Assembly (NCBI RefSeq): GCF_001422665.1
Contig: NZ_LMLU01000001.1
Span: forward strand, 602,797-666,796
From: Arthrobacter sp. Leaf234
GTDB lineage: Bacteria; Actinomycetota; Actinomycetes; Actinomycetales; Micrococcaceae
Direction: 5' to 3'
Length of the DNA stretch: 64,000 nucleotides
Shown here piece by piece: positions 7,317 through 15,377 of the stretch; within the stretch, counting starts at the first letter, position 1; the number at the start of each line of letters is the position of its first letter. The notes below the pieces were generated by a model. It ran no database searches, had not been told where the DNA came from, and was given only the letters and a program-made list of their open reading frames with translations. A program made the position numbers and the translations under genes.

Positions 7317-8315
7317 GTGACCCTGCGACCCGCCGCCGGCCTCTGGATAGCCCTCGTCTCGGCTGCGACGTTCGGCGTCTCCGGGCCCTTCGCCAAGTCC
7401 CTCCTCGAGATCGGCTGGAGCCCCGGCGCTGCGGTCGGCCTCCGCATCGGCGGGGCCGCCGTCGTGCTCCTCGTCCCGGCACTGATCGCCTTGCACGGCC
7501 GCTGGTCGACGGTGCGCGGCAACGCCCTCACCATCGCGATCTACGGCGCGACGGCGATCGCCCTCTGCCAGCTCTTCTACTTCAACGCCGTGCAGCGCAT
7601 GTCCGTCGGGGTGTCGCTGCTCCTGGAGTACCTCGCGCCCGTGCTCCTCGTCGGGTTCCTCTGGCTGACCTCGCGGAAGGCGCCTCGGCCACTCACTATC
7701 ATCGGGTCCGTCACGGCGATCCTGGGACTGCTCCTCGTGCTGGACCTCGCCGGGGACACGCGCCTCGATCCGGTCGGGATCCTCTTCGGGCTCGCGGCCG
7801 CCGTCTGCCTCGTGGTGTTCTTCCTGATGTCGGCCCGGGTGGACGAGTCCCTGCCGCCGATCGTCATGGCCGGGGGCGGGATGGTCGTCGCCTCCGGCGT
7901 GATCCTGGTGCTCGGGCTGACGAACATCATGCCCTTCCGGTTCGTCTTCTCCGATGTCCAGCTGGCCGGGCAGACCTACAGCTGGCTGGTCCCGGTGGCG
8001 GTCCTCGTGCTCGTCGCGACGGTCGCGGCCTATGTGACGGGCATCCTCGCCGCGCGGCGCCTCGGGTCGAAGGTGGCGAGCTTCGTGGCCCTGACCGAGG
8101 TGATGTTCGCCGTCGTCGCGGCATGGCTCATCCTCGGTGAGCTCCCCGCTGCCGTGCAGCTGCTCGGCGGACTGCTGATCGTCGTTGGTGTCGTGTGCGT
8201 GCGCCTCGACGAACTCCGGTCCGCAGCCGTGGACGAGACAGTCGACGGGACAGTGGACGAGACGAGCGGCCGACCCGGCGTTCCCAACCCGGTGGAGTCA
8301 CTGCCGCGCGTCTGA
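7317..8315 (+). CDS. EamA-family (DMT superfamily) exporter
   Basis: The product is 332 residues with ten predicted hydrophobic segments arranged as two EamA repeats, as in RhtA/YdcZ-like metabolite exporters. Recognisable parts are the first helix (LWIALVSAATFGVSGPFAKS), the LLLEYLAPVLLVG helix and the second-repeat LTEVMFAVVAAWLILGE. The C-terminus is polar. GTG 7317 is preferred because GAAGGGAG lies five bases upstream; an in-frame TTG at 7275 falls inside the palindromic operator and lacks a ribosome site. It probably exports an amino acid or related metabolite across the cytoplasmic membrane. Substrate unknown. Confidence 0.88.
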   Translation: MTLRPAAGLWIALVSAATFGVSGPFAKSLLEIGWSPGAAVGLRIGGAAVVLLVPALIALHGRWSTVRGNALTIAIYGATAIALCQLFYFNAVQRMSVGVSLLLEYLAPVLLVGFLWLTSRKAPRPLTIIGSVTAILGLLLVLDLAGDTRLDPVGILFGLAAAVCLVVFFLMSARVDESLPPIVMAGGGMVVASGVILVLGLTNIMPFRFVFSDVQLAGQTYSWLVPVAVLVLVATVAAYVTGILAARRLGSKVASFVALTEVMFAVVAAWLILGELPAAVQLLGGLLIVVGVVCVRLDELRSAAVDETVDGTVDETSGRPGVPNPVESLPRV

Positions 8316-8432
8316 CGGATGCAAAGCGACCCGGCCGCCTGCCGGTATGGTCCCCGTCCGTGACGAGCCGGCAGATGCTGCGCCCTGCACAAGAGCCGAT
8401 ACCCCACGCCTGCCCGCCCCCGCTCGGGGCCT

Positions 8433-8458
8433 GCCGCCCGGAGCAGCCACCGGGAGGC
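8433..8458. terminator. Hairpin between the convergent exporter and copA genes
   Basis: Arms GCCGCCCGG and CCGGGAGGC pair with one mismatch around an 8-base loop, between two genes that converge. A smaller CCCCG/CGGGG hairpin lies just before it (about 8417-8428). A G+C-rich bidirectional terminator is the simplest reading. Confidence 0.45.
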
Positions 8459-8469
8459 CGCGCCGCGGG

Positions 8470-10746
8470 CTACCGCCCGAAGCGGCGGAGCCTGAGCGAG
8501 TTGAGGACCACGAGGACGGAACTGGCAGCCATCGCGCCCCCGGCGAGCATGGGATTCAGCAGGCCGAACGCCGCCACGGGGATGCCGACCGCGTTGTAGA
8601 AGAACGCCCAGAAGAGGTTCCCCTTGATGGTGCCGAGCGTGCGCCGTGAGAGTTCGATGGCCTGAGCCACCTGCTCGAGGCTGTTCCCCATCACCGTGAG
8701 GTCGGCGGCTTCGATGGCCACGTCGGTGCCGGAGCCCATCGCGATACCCAGGTCGGCCTGCGCCAGGGCCGCGGCGTCGTTCACGCCGTCACCGGCCATC
8801 GCGACCGTGGCCCCTGCCGCCTGAAGATCCCGAACCACGTCCACTTTGCCCTCCGGCGTGACGCCGGCGTGGACGTCGGCGGCGTCGATTCCCACGGCCG
8901 CTGCGACCTGGAGCGCGACGGCGCGGTTGTCACCCGTCAGCAGGACCGGGCGCAGCCCGAGGTCACGCAGCCGCCGGATCGCGGCAGCGGAGCCGTCCTT
9001 CACCGTGTCGGACAGGGCGATGAATCCGGCCACGGCGTCGTCGACGGCGACCCACACCGCCGTCGTGCCCGTCCCTTCAGCCGCGGCGAACGCTGCGAGG
9101 TGGTCGGCGGTCGGGCGGATGCCGTTGCGCTCCAGCCACGAGGCGCGCCCGGCGGTGACGGTCACGCCGTCGACCGTCCCGCGCACGCCGCCACCGGGTG
9201 CGCTCGCGAAGGCCGTGGCCTCGGGGAGCCGGCTTGCCCGGGCTGCGTGCCGGGCTATCGCCTGGGCGATCGGATGCTCGCTCTGCGCCTCGACCGCTCC
9301 GGCGAGCCCGAGCAGGGCGGCCGCGGGCAGGTCCGCCAGCACGACGACGTCGTCCACGGCCATGGTTCCCGTGGTGACGGTACCGGTCTTGTCGAGCACG
9401 ATGGTGTCCACGGTGCGGGTGTCCTCGAGGACCTGGGGGCCGCGGATGAGGATACCGAGCTGGGCGCCGCGCCCCGTGCCGGTGAGGAGCGCCGTCGGGG
9501 TCGCGAGTCCGAGGGCGCACGGGCAGGCGATGACGAGCACGGTCACGGACGCGGTGAAGGCCGCATCCAGGTCCCCGGTGAGCACGAGCCACAGAACGAA
9601 GGTGAGGACGGCGATCACGAGCACCACGGGCACGAAGACGGCGCTGATGCGGTCCGCGAGGCGGGCGATCCGCGCCTTGCCGCTCTGCGCCTGACTGACC
9701 AGGCGGCCCATGTGGGACAGCACCGTGTCCGAGCCGACGCGCGTGGCGCGGACCACGAGCCTGCCGGACGTGTTGATCGTCGCGCCCGTGACCGCATCAC
9801 CGGGAGCCACCTCCACCGGGATGCTCTCGCCCGTCAGGAGTGCGGTGTCCACGGCACCGTGGCCCTCGGCCACCACGCCGTCGGTCGCGATCTTCTCGCC
9901 CGGGCGGACCACGAACTCGTCCCCGGGAATCAGCGCGTGGACGGGAAGCGTGACCTCGGTGCGCTCGCCGTCCACCGTGCGGAGCACGTGTGCTTCCTTG
10001 GCGCCGAGGCTCAGCAGTGACTTCAGGGCGTTCCCGGCCCGCTGCTTGGCGGACGCCTCGAGGAAGCGGCCGAGCAGCAGGAAGGTCACGACGACGGCGG
10101 CCACCTCGAAGTAGAGCGAGTGTTCCGTCATGTCCATACCGGCCATGCCGGCGTGCTGCGTCAGCGTCGGGTCGGCGAGGAGCTGCCAGGCGGAGAAGAG
10201 GAATGCGGCGGTGACGCCGATGGACACGAGCGTGTCCATCGTGGAGGCGAAGTGGCGCGCGTTCACGGCGGCCGCACGGTGGAACGGCCACGCCGACCAC
10301 GTCACGACGGGCAGGGAGAGGGCGAACACCACCCAGCCCCAGTTCGCGAACTGCAGTGCGGGCACCATCGAGATCAGCAGGACGGGCACGGAGAGCACGG
10401 CCGCGAGGGTCAGGCGGGCGCCCAGCAGCGACGGCGTGTGGTCGTGGTCGTGACCGCCCTCGCCGTCGTGCTCGGGCCGCACCACGTGGGCGCCGTACCC
10501 GGTGGCGACCACCGTGTCGATCAGGTCCTGGTCGCTGACGCTCGGGGGGACCCGGACGACGGCGGATTCGAGCGGCAGGTTGACGCTCGCCTCGACGCCG
10601 TCGAGCTTGCCCAGCTTGCGCTCGACGCGGCCCACGCAGGAGGCGCAGGTCATGCCCTGGATGGAGAGTTCGACGACGCGCTGTTCCCCGGCGATGCCCG
10701 CCCCTCCCGATCCCGGGTTCCGGAGCGGGGCCTGCTGCGCGGCCAT
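8470..10746 (-). CDS. copA: Copper-exporting P1B-type ATPase
   Basis: The product is 758 residues. One N-terminal heavy-metal domain carries GMTCASC (Cys34, Cys37), followed by a His-rich linker (EHDGEGGHDHDH), the membrane helices with a CPC motif (IACPCALGLATP), the phosphatase loop TGES, the phosphorylation site DKTGT, SEHPIA of the nucleotide domain and the hinge GDGVND. CPC with these helices marks Cu(I) export. The start is ATG 10746; the stop of copZ lies two bases upstream (TGAGATG), so the genes are coupled. It pumps Cu(I), received from CopZ, out of the cell. It is the last gene of csoR-copZ-copA, which should be derepressed by copper through the operator at 11375-11393. Confidence 0.97.
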   Translation of the reverse strand: MAAQQAPLRNPGSGGAGIAGEQRVVELSIQGMTCASCVGRVERKLGKLDGVEASVNLPLESAVVRVPPSVSDQDLIDTVVATGYGAHVVRPEHDGEGGHDHDHTPSLLGARLTLAAVLSVPVLLISMVPALQFANWGWVVFALSLPVVTWSAWPFHRAAAVNARHFASTMDTLVSIGVTAAFLFSAWQLLADPTLTQHAGMAGMDMTEHSLYFEVAAVVVTFLLLGRFLEASAKQRAGNALKSLLSLGAKEAHVLRTVDGERTEVTLPVHALIPGDEFVVRPGEKIATDGVVAEGHGAVDTALLTGESIPVEVAPGDAVTGATINTSGRLVVRATRVGSDTVLSHMGRLVSQAQSGKARIARLADRISAVFVPVVLVIAVLTFVLWLVLTGDLDAAFTASVTVLVIACPCALGLATPTALLTGTGRGAQLGILIRGPQVLEDTRTVDTIVLDKTGTVTTGTMAVDDVVVLADLPAAALLGLAGAVEAQSEHPIAQAIARHAARASRLPEATAFASAPGGGVRGTVDGVTVTAGRASWLERNGIRPTADHLAAFAAAEGTGTTAVWVAVDDAVAGFIALSDTVKDGSAAAIRRLRDLGLRPVLLTGDNRAVALQVAAAVGIDAADVHAGVTPEGKVDVVRDLQAAGATVAMAGDGVNDAAALAQADLGIAMGSGTDVAIEAADLTVMGNSLEQVAQAIELSRRTLGTIKGNLFWAFFYNAVGIPVAAFGLLNPMLAGGAMAASSVLVVLNSLRLRRFGR

Positions 10747-10747
10747 C

Positions 10748-10972
10748 TCAGGCCTCCGACGGCACCACGGTGTAGCCGGCTTCGGCGACGGCGGCGTCGA
10801 TCGAGTCGGCACCGAGTGGTGCTGAGGAGGAGATGGTGGCGGTGGACGTACCGCCGTTGACGAGGTCCACGTCGACGGTCTCGACGCCGGGGAGCCCCCC
10901 GAGTTCGCTCTTCACGGCACTGACGCAGTGGCCGCAGGTCATCCCGGTGATGCCGATGGTGGTCGTTGTCAT
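10748..10972 (-). CDS. copZ: Copper chaperone
   Basis: The product is 74 residues with one ferredoxin-like heavy-metal-associated domain. The metal site is MTCGHC (Cys13 and Cys16) with a histidine between the cysteines. Start ATG 10972 has AAGGAG at a good distance; an open extension upstream is not needed. It carries Cu(I) in the cytoplasm to CopA and CsoR. It lies between csoR and copA on the same strand, and its TGA nearly touches the copA start. Confidence 0.95.
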   Translation of the reverse strand: MTTTTIGITGMTCGHCVSAVKSELGGLPGVETVDVDLVNGGTSTATISSSAPLGADSIDAAVAEAGYTVVPSEA

Positions 10973-11024
10973 GGTGTTCTCCTTGAGTCGGGTGGGGTGC
11001 CGGGTTCTTCCGGCGGGTGGGGTG

Positions 11025-11351
11025 TCAGCGGAGGAGACGGCCGATGGCGGCCGTCGCTTCCTGGACCTTGTCCTGGACGGCGGTGTCGTCACCGGAGGAC
11101 TGCGCCTCCTGTGCCGCGCCGACGACACAGTGCGAGATGTGTTCCTCGAGCAGGCCCATGGAGACCGCATGCAGCGCCTTGTTGACCGCGGCGACCTGCG
11201 TCAGGATGTCGATGCAGTACTTGTCCTCGTCGACCATCCGAGCGATACCGCGCACCTGGCCCTCGATCCGGCGCAGGCGTTTGAGGTAGGCCTCCTTGTC
11301 GGCGGTGTAGCCGTGGGGTGCGGTGTTCTCAGCACGGGTCTCCGTGGTCAT
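11025..11351 (-). CDS. csoR: Copper-sensing transcriptional repressor
   Basis: The product is 108 residues of the all-helical CsoR/RcnR family. Cys46, His71 and Cys75 (in DKYC and HISHC) match the Cu(I) ligands Cys36, His61 and Cys65 of Mycobacterium tuberculosis CsoR with a constant offset of ten, and the tyrosine before the first cysteine is kept. Apo-protein should bind the GC-flanked palindrome at 11375-11393, and Cu(I) should release it. It is the first gene of csoR-copZ-copA and divergent from the DUF305 gene, so one operator could control both directions. Confidence 0.95.
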   Translation of the reverse strand: MTTETRAENTAPHGYTADKEAYLKRLRRIEGQVRGIARMVDEDKYCIDILTQVAAVNKALHAVSMGLLEEHISHCVVGAAQEAQSSGDDTAVQDKVQEATAAIGRLLR

Positions 11352-11374
11352 CGTGGTCCTCGCATGCTCTCGAC

Positions 11375-11393
11375 TATACCCTCGGGGGGTATA
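11375..11393. promoter_or_regulatory. CsoR-type operator
   Basis: TATACCC and GGGTATA form perfect inverted arms (11375-11381 and 11387-11393) around a G-rich centre, the classic CsoR box layout. It lies 24 bases before the csoR start and 109 bases before the DUF305 start, and overlaps the likely promoter of both. Confidence 0.85.
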
Positions 11394-11501
11394 ACCGGAC
11401 CAGTGGCGATTTCATTCCGCTGCTTCGACGGCCGTTCTGCGGCAACGTCCAGCAGCATGCCGTACGGTGGTCAACCGGCACCCCACCGATCCAAGGACAC
11501 C

Positions 11502-12164
11502 ATGAACATCTCGCTGTCGGGCTGGCAGAAACGCGTTCTCCTCGCCCTGTCCGCGCTCGCCGTCGTCGCGCTCTTCGCCCTCGCCTTCTCGGCAGGTCGC
11601 CTGTCCGCCGCGCCCACCCATCCGGGCACCACCAGTGCCGATGCCGGTTTCGCCCGCGACATGCAGGTCCATCACCACCAGGCGGTCGAGATGTCCATGA
11701 TCGTCCGGGACGAGATGGACGACGAGACGCTGCGGGCGGTCGCCTACGACATCGCCACCACGCAGCAGCAGCAGGCGGGCCAGATGTACGCGTGGCTGGA
11801 GGAGTGGGGCCTGTCGCAGAGCAGCACCCAACCCCGGATGGAGTGGATGGCCGGCGCCTCCGGCGATCACGGCGGGATGCAGATGGGGCAGTCGGACGGG
11901 TCCGGCTCGATGCTCGAAGCGGACGGCCGGATGCCCGGCATGGCGACCGAGCAGCAACTCGACGAGCTGAGGTCCGCTTCCGGGGACGACGCCGCGCGGC
12001 TCTACCTGCAGCTCATGATCACCCACCACGTCGCAGGCGTCGACATGGCGAAGGCAGGGGCAGAGCTGGGGACCACCGACCAGGTCCGCGACCTCGCATC
12101 GAAGATCCAGTCGGGGCAGCAGTCGGAGATCACGCTGATGGAGTCCCTGCTCGACAAGCTCTGA
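11502..12164 (+). CDS. DUF305 membrane-anchored protein, probably metal-related
   Basis: The product is 220 residues. A transmembrane anchor (about residues 10-35) is followed by an exported DUF305 domain, a ferritin-like helical fold. Signature parts are FARDMQVHHHQAVEMS and, in the second half, LQLMITHHVAGVDMA. The middle is rich in Met, Gly and His (GDHGGMQMGQ), as seen in copper-binding proteins. ATG 11502 has AAGGA upstream; a long open extension upstream is antisense to csoR and rejected. The gene is divergent from csoR across the copper operator, so a role in binding extracytoplasmic copper is likely but inferred. Confidence 0.85.
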   Translation: MNISLSGWQKRVLLALSALAVVALFALAFSAGRLSAAPTHPGTTSADAGFARDMQVHHHQAVEMSMIVRDEMDDETLRAVAYDIATTQQQQAGQMYAWLEEWGLSQSSTQPRMEWMAGASGDHGGMQMGQSDGSGSMLEADGRMPGMATEQQLDELRSASGDDAARLYLQLMITHHVAGVDMAKAGAELGTTDQVRDLASKIQSGQQSEITLMESLLDKL

Positions 12165-12290
12165 CCGAACCGTCGACCCGACCCGCGCGCCCGCCGGTTC
12201 GGGGACTGGCAGCACCCGCCGGTACATTGGGTTCCGGCGCCACCCGATCCGCGGCCGTTGCCGCAGACCCCCAGCACTGAAGGACGACCG

Positions 12291-12944
12291 TTGAACAAGA
12301 AGCGATCACAGGAGAACCAGGACCGCCAGGCGCGCCTGGCCGCCATCCAGGCCGAGCAGCGGGCCGGTGAGCGCAAGCGCAACGCCCTCATCTTCGGCGG
12401 GATCGGTGCCGTGATCCTGGCCGTCATCATCGCCGTGACCCTGGTGATCGTGAACCAGGTCCAGGTCAACCAGGAGCGCGAGGCGGCGGCGTCCCAGCCC
12501 ATCGAAGGCATCCAGGAGTACCCGGACGTGACCTTCAACCACGTCGAGGGTGAGGTCGAGTACGACCAGGCCCCACCCGTCGGTGGGGACCACAATCCCA
12601 TCTGGACGAACTGCGGTGTGTACACCGAGCCCGTGCCGAACGTGAACTCCGTCCACTCGATGGAGCACGGCGCTGTCTGGATCACGTACGACCCGGAGAT
12701 CGGGCAGGCCGAGATCGACAAGCTCACGGAGCTCGTGGGGACCCGGTCCTACGTGCTGCTCAGCCCGTACCCCGACCTGGACACCCCGATCGCGGCCAGC
12801 GCCTGGGGCCTCCAGCTCAAGGTCGACTCCGCGGACGATGCCCGTCTCGCCACCTTCCTCGACAAGTACATCCAGGGTGAGCAGACCCGCGAGCCCGGCG
12901 CCGCCTGCTCGGGGGGCCTCACGCCGGCGGGTCGCGCCTCCTAG
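12291..12944 (+). CDS. DUF3105 membrane-anchored protein
   Basis: The product is 217 residues: a charged cytoplasmic N-terminus (MNKKRSQENQDRQARL), one transmembrane segment (about residues 34-58) and an exported DUF3105 domain with PPVGGDHNPIWTNCGVY, SMEHGAVW and LLSPYPDLDTPI. Conserved His and Cys hint at metal binding, but the function is not established. The start is TTG 12291, with AAGGA eight bases upstream; ATG and other codons in frame are poorer. It follows the DUF305 gene on the same strand with a 126-base gap. The two families are often neighbours in actinobacteria. Confidence 0.85.
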   Translation: MNKKRSQENQDRQARLAAIQAEQRAGERKRNALIFGGIGAVILAVIIAVTLVIVNQVQVNQEREAAASQPIEGIQEYPDVTFNHVEGEVEYDQAPPVGGDHNPIWTNCGVYTEPVPNVNSVHSMEHGAVWITYDPEIGQAEIDKLTELVGTRSYVLLSPYPDLDTPIAASAWGLQLKVDSADDARLATFLDKYIQGEQTREPGAACSGGLTPAGRAS

Positions 12945-13000
12945 TCGGACCGGTCCCGGGTCCGTCCGCAGTGGGCGCGCCGTCGTCGTACCGCGCACGT

Positions 13001-13022
13001 GCCCGCCCCGTCCAGGGCGGGC
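13001..13022. terminator. Hairpin after the DUF3105 gene
   Basis: GCCCGCCC and GGGCGGGC form a perfect 8-bp stem around a 6-base loop, 56 bases downstream of the DUF3105 stop. There is no U-tract. The rest of 12945-13156 shows no coding frame. Confidence 0.55.
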
Positions 13023-13156
13023 GCGCCGTCGGCGTCGTACAGCGTGCCCACGTGTCCGGGGCGGAAATCCCAGCCTTCCGTCGGAGCGACCCGGCCCGGT
13101 AGCGTGACCTCAGCGGACCGCGCGGACGTGGCCCGAAGGTGAGGGAAGGCGCTGTG

Positions 13157-13897
13157 ATGACTGACGACAGGATCCTTGGTGAGGTCAGCCTGCCGCGGAT
13201 GCTGCAGGACATGGTGCTCGAGAGCCCCGACATCCACCAGTTCCTCGATGGCCTGGCCGGGCTCGCCGCCGACAGGCTCTCCTCCGAGGGTACCGAGATG
13301 CTGTGTGGGATCACTTTGCTGAGGCCTCGGTCCAAGGGCACGGTGGCGAGCAGCAGCGAGCAGGCCCGGCTGATGGACGAGATCCAGTACCAGTTCGACG
13401 ACGGCCCTTGCATCCGCGCCGCCCGGGAGGGTCAGGTCTACGTGGTCACGGACTTCCGCGAGGAATCACGCTTCGGCGAGTACCCGAAGGCGGTCGCCGG
13501 ACACGGGTTGAGATCCGCCCTCGGTGTGCCGATCCCCCTCGACGGCTTCGCGGCGGCCGGCCTCAACCTGTACTCCCCGCAGCCCGGAGCCTTCGATGAC
13601 GCGATGATCACCGCGGTGAGCGATCTGGCGCGGGAGGCATCGCAGTCGCTGCGCCTGGCCGTGCGCGTGGCCCACCTCTCCGACACCGGGAAGCAGCTCC
13701 GGGACGCCATGAGCTCCCGGACCACCATCGACGTGGCGGCCGGCGTCATCATGGGCCAGAACCGCTGCAGCCACGACACCGCGATGACCATCCTCAAGGC
13801 GGCCTCGAGCGGGCGCAATGTGAAACTGGCGGAGATCGCGGCCGCCGTGGTCGCATCGATCGGCCAGCAACTCCCCGAGACACACTTCGACGCCTGA
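13157..13897 (+). CDS. GAF-ANTAR domain antitermination regulator
   Basis: The product is 246 residues. A GAF-like sensor domain (about residues 15-165, with FDDGPCIRAAREG) is followed by a C-terminal ANTAR RNA-binding domain (about 180-240; TIDVAAGVIMGQNRCS and the helices after it). ANTAR proteins bind paired hairpins in nascent mRNA and prevent termination in response to a signal, here perceived by GAF. ATG 13157 has GAAGG about seven bases upstream. It stands alone, so its RNA targets are not shown by context. Such proteins are abundant in Arthrobacter-type genomes. Confidence 0.88.
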   Translation: MTDDRILGEVSLPRMLQDMVLESPDIHQFLDGLAGLAADRLSSEGTEMLCGITLLRPRSKGTVASSSEQARLMDEIQYQFDDGPCIRAAREGQVYVVTDFREESRFGEYPKAVAGHGLRSALGVPIPLDGFAAAGLNLYSPQPGAFDDAMITAVSDLAREASQSLRLAVRVAHLSDTGKQLRDAMSSRTTIDVAAGVIMGQNRCSHDTAMTILKAASSGRNVKLAEIAAAVVASIGQQLPETHFDA

Positions 13898-13898
13898 G

Positions 13899-13914
13899 GG
13901 CGGGCGAACCCGCC
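13899..13914. terminator. Short GNRA-type hairpin between convergent genes
   Basis: GGCGGG-CGAA-CCCGCC is a perfect 6-bp stem with a CGAA tetraloop, directly after the ANTAR gene stop and before the convergent NmrA gene end. Probably a terminator. Confidence 0.5.
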
Positions 13915-13982
13915 GCTCGGGAGGTCGACCGGGCGTGGGCGTCGTGCGCTGCATCGGCTGGGTGGAATCCGAGCCGTGAGGG

Positions 13983-14822
13983 TCAGGCGTTCGTGTCGCG
14001 GAGCCATGCCTCGACGGAGCGCGGATGACGCCCGAGGAGTGTCTGCGCACTGCGGCTCGCGTCGATGACGTCATCCTGCTGGGTGGACCGCGCACGGTAC
14101 GAGTCGATGACGGGGGTCATGGCGTCGCCCCCGAAGATCGGGATCAGTGAGTCGCCGAAGGCCTCCGGCGTCTGTGACTCGAAACGGACGGGGTGTGCCA
14201 GGTAGGCGGCGAAGCCCGCGGCGAGGTCATCACCGAGAAGCCCGGGACGTGCCCCGACGGCTATGGTGCCGGTGATGTCCACCCGGTCGAACAGCTGCGC
14301 GGCGACGTCGGCGACGTCGAGATGCGAGCTCCAGGAGACGCGATAATCGGCCCGGATCGGATAGGGCAGGACGCCGTGCTCACGGGCGGCGGCGATCACC
14401 GGTGGCAGCAGCAGGTTCTCGAGGTAGAGGCGCGGGGCGATGATCGCGGTCGACACGCCGGTATCGAGCAGGCCGCGCATCAGGACACCGTGCGGGCTGT
14501 CCTCGCCCTCCCCGAGGTCGTACCCGCTGGTGGAGAAGACGACACGGGCCGGCCGGGCTTCGTCCACGGCGGCGATGATCGTCCGGGCCAGTTCGAGCTG
14601 CTGCCCGGGCGAGCCGAGGGGCAGGTGGACGAAGACCCCGTCGACGCCGGTGTACGCGTCGGCGAGTGCTGCGGCATTGGAGAGGTCGATGGCGACGGCG
14701 GGGCCCTGCTGGTAGGTCTGGGGGTTGCGGACGGCGGCGGTCACGGAGTGGCCTGCCTGAAGGAGTGCGGTAGCGACGGGAGCGCCCTGGGCGCCGGTCG
14801 CTCCGTGGATGATGAAGGTCAT
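13983..14822 (-). CDS. NmrA-like NAD(P)-binding oxidoreductase
   Basis: The product is 279 residues with an N-terminal Rossmann nucleotide-binding motif (IIHGATGAQGAPVA), typical of NmrA/atypical SDR proteins and QorB-like quinone reductases. The catalytic Tyr-x3-Lys of classical SDRs is not evident, which fits the NmrA type. It is divergent from an HxlR regulator with 59 bases between the starts; this NmrA/HxlR pairing is common for redox- or quinone-responsive systems (QorR-type). Cytoplasmic, substrate unknown. Confidence 0.8.
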   Translation of the reverse strand: MTFIIHGATGAQGAPVATALLQAGHSVTAAVRNPQTYQQGPAVAIDLSNAAALADAYTGVDGVFVHLPLGSPGQQLELARTIIAAVDEARPARVVFSTSGYDLGEGEDSPHGVLMRGLLDTGVSTAIIAPRLYLENLLLPPVIAAAREHGVLPYPIRADYRVSWSSHLDVADVAAQLFDRVDITGTIAVGARPGLLGDDLAAGFAAYLAHPVRFESQTPEAFGDSLIPIFGGDAMTPVIDSYRARSTQQDDVIDASRSAQTLLGRHPRSVEAWLRDTNA

Positions 14823-14833
14823 GCGCCCATTAG

Positions 14834-14846
14834 TGCATATGATGCA
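14834..14846. promoter_or_regulatory. Palindromic operator between NmrA and HxlR genes
   Basis: TGCAT-ATG-ATGCA is a perfect palindrome with 5-base arms, eleven bases before the NmrA start and 36 before the HxlR start. A related TGCACT lies at 14871. The position suggests an HxlR operator that controls both genes. Confidence 0.5.
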
Positions 14847-14881
14847 TTGGTTACGTCAACTGCACTGGAAGGAGACCATCC

Positions 14882-15259
14882 ATGTCGTTCACGCCGGAGG
14901 TGTGGCCCGAGTGCGGGATAGCCCGGTTCCTGACACTGCTTGATGGCCCATGGGCAACTCTCGTCGTGCGGGAACTCTTGAACGGACCGTTGCGCTTCAC
15001 GGATCTGAAGAACGCGTTACCGGGTATCAGTGCGCACACGCTGACCAACCGGCTGCGCCGGTTCGAGACGTACGGGATCGTCACCCGCACGGTCTACCCC
15101 GAGATCCCACCACGGGTCGAGTACGAGCTCACCCCGATCGGCTACGACCTGCGGGCAGTCCTCGAAGCGATGAATGCGTGGGCCGGCTCCGTCCCCGACG
15201 TCCGGACGGACGACGCCGTCGTCCTGCCGTCGTCCTGCACGACCCCTGCCCTGTCCTAG
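14882..15259 (+). CDS. HxlR-family transcriptional regulator
   Basis: The product is 125 residues. A winged helix-turn-helix of the HxlR type covers about residues 10-100: CGIARFLTLLDGPWATLVVR, then LRFTDLKNALPGISAHTLT and the wing. Cys11 is in the position used by redox-sensing HxlR proteins such as HypR and QorR. ATG 14882 has GGAAGGAG nine bases upstream. It is divergent from the NmrA reductase with a palindrome between them, so it probably represses the pair and responds to quinones or electrophiles. That ligand class is inferred from family members. Confidence 0.9.
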   Translation: MSFTPEVWPECGIARFLTLLDGPWATLVVRELLNGPLRFTDLKNALPGISAHTLTNRLRRFETYGIVTRTVYPEIPPRVEYELTPIGYDLRAVLEAMNAWAGSVPDVRTDDAVVLPSSCTTPALS

Positions 15260-15276
15260 CCGATCGCACCCCCGCC

Positions 15277-15306
15277 CCCCGCCCCCGCCTCGGGGCGGGG
15301 GCGGGG
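15277..15306. terminator. Very G+C-rich hairpin between convergent genes
   Basis: The arms CCCCGCCCCCGCC and GGCGGGGGCGGGG are perfect 13-base complements around a TCGG loop. It sits 18 bases after the HxlR stop and before the convergent ctaG-copD gene end, so it is a likely bidirectional terminator. Confidence 0.75.
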
Positions 15307-15377
15307 AGCGTCGGGTGACCGATCCCGTGGAGGCGCCGGCCGGCCTGCGGAGGCACCGATACCCGGGCGACGACCCG

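Noticed and set aside
10833-11501. Upstream extension of the DUF305 frame by 223 codons
   Set aside because: It runs antisense to csoR and copZ; ATG 11502 has AAGGA and begins a membrane anchor.
12165-12202. CCGAACC/GGTTCGG inverted repeat as a terminator after DUF305
   Set aside because: The loop is about 24 bases, too long for a convincing terminator.
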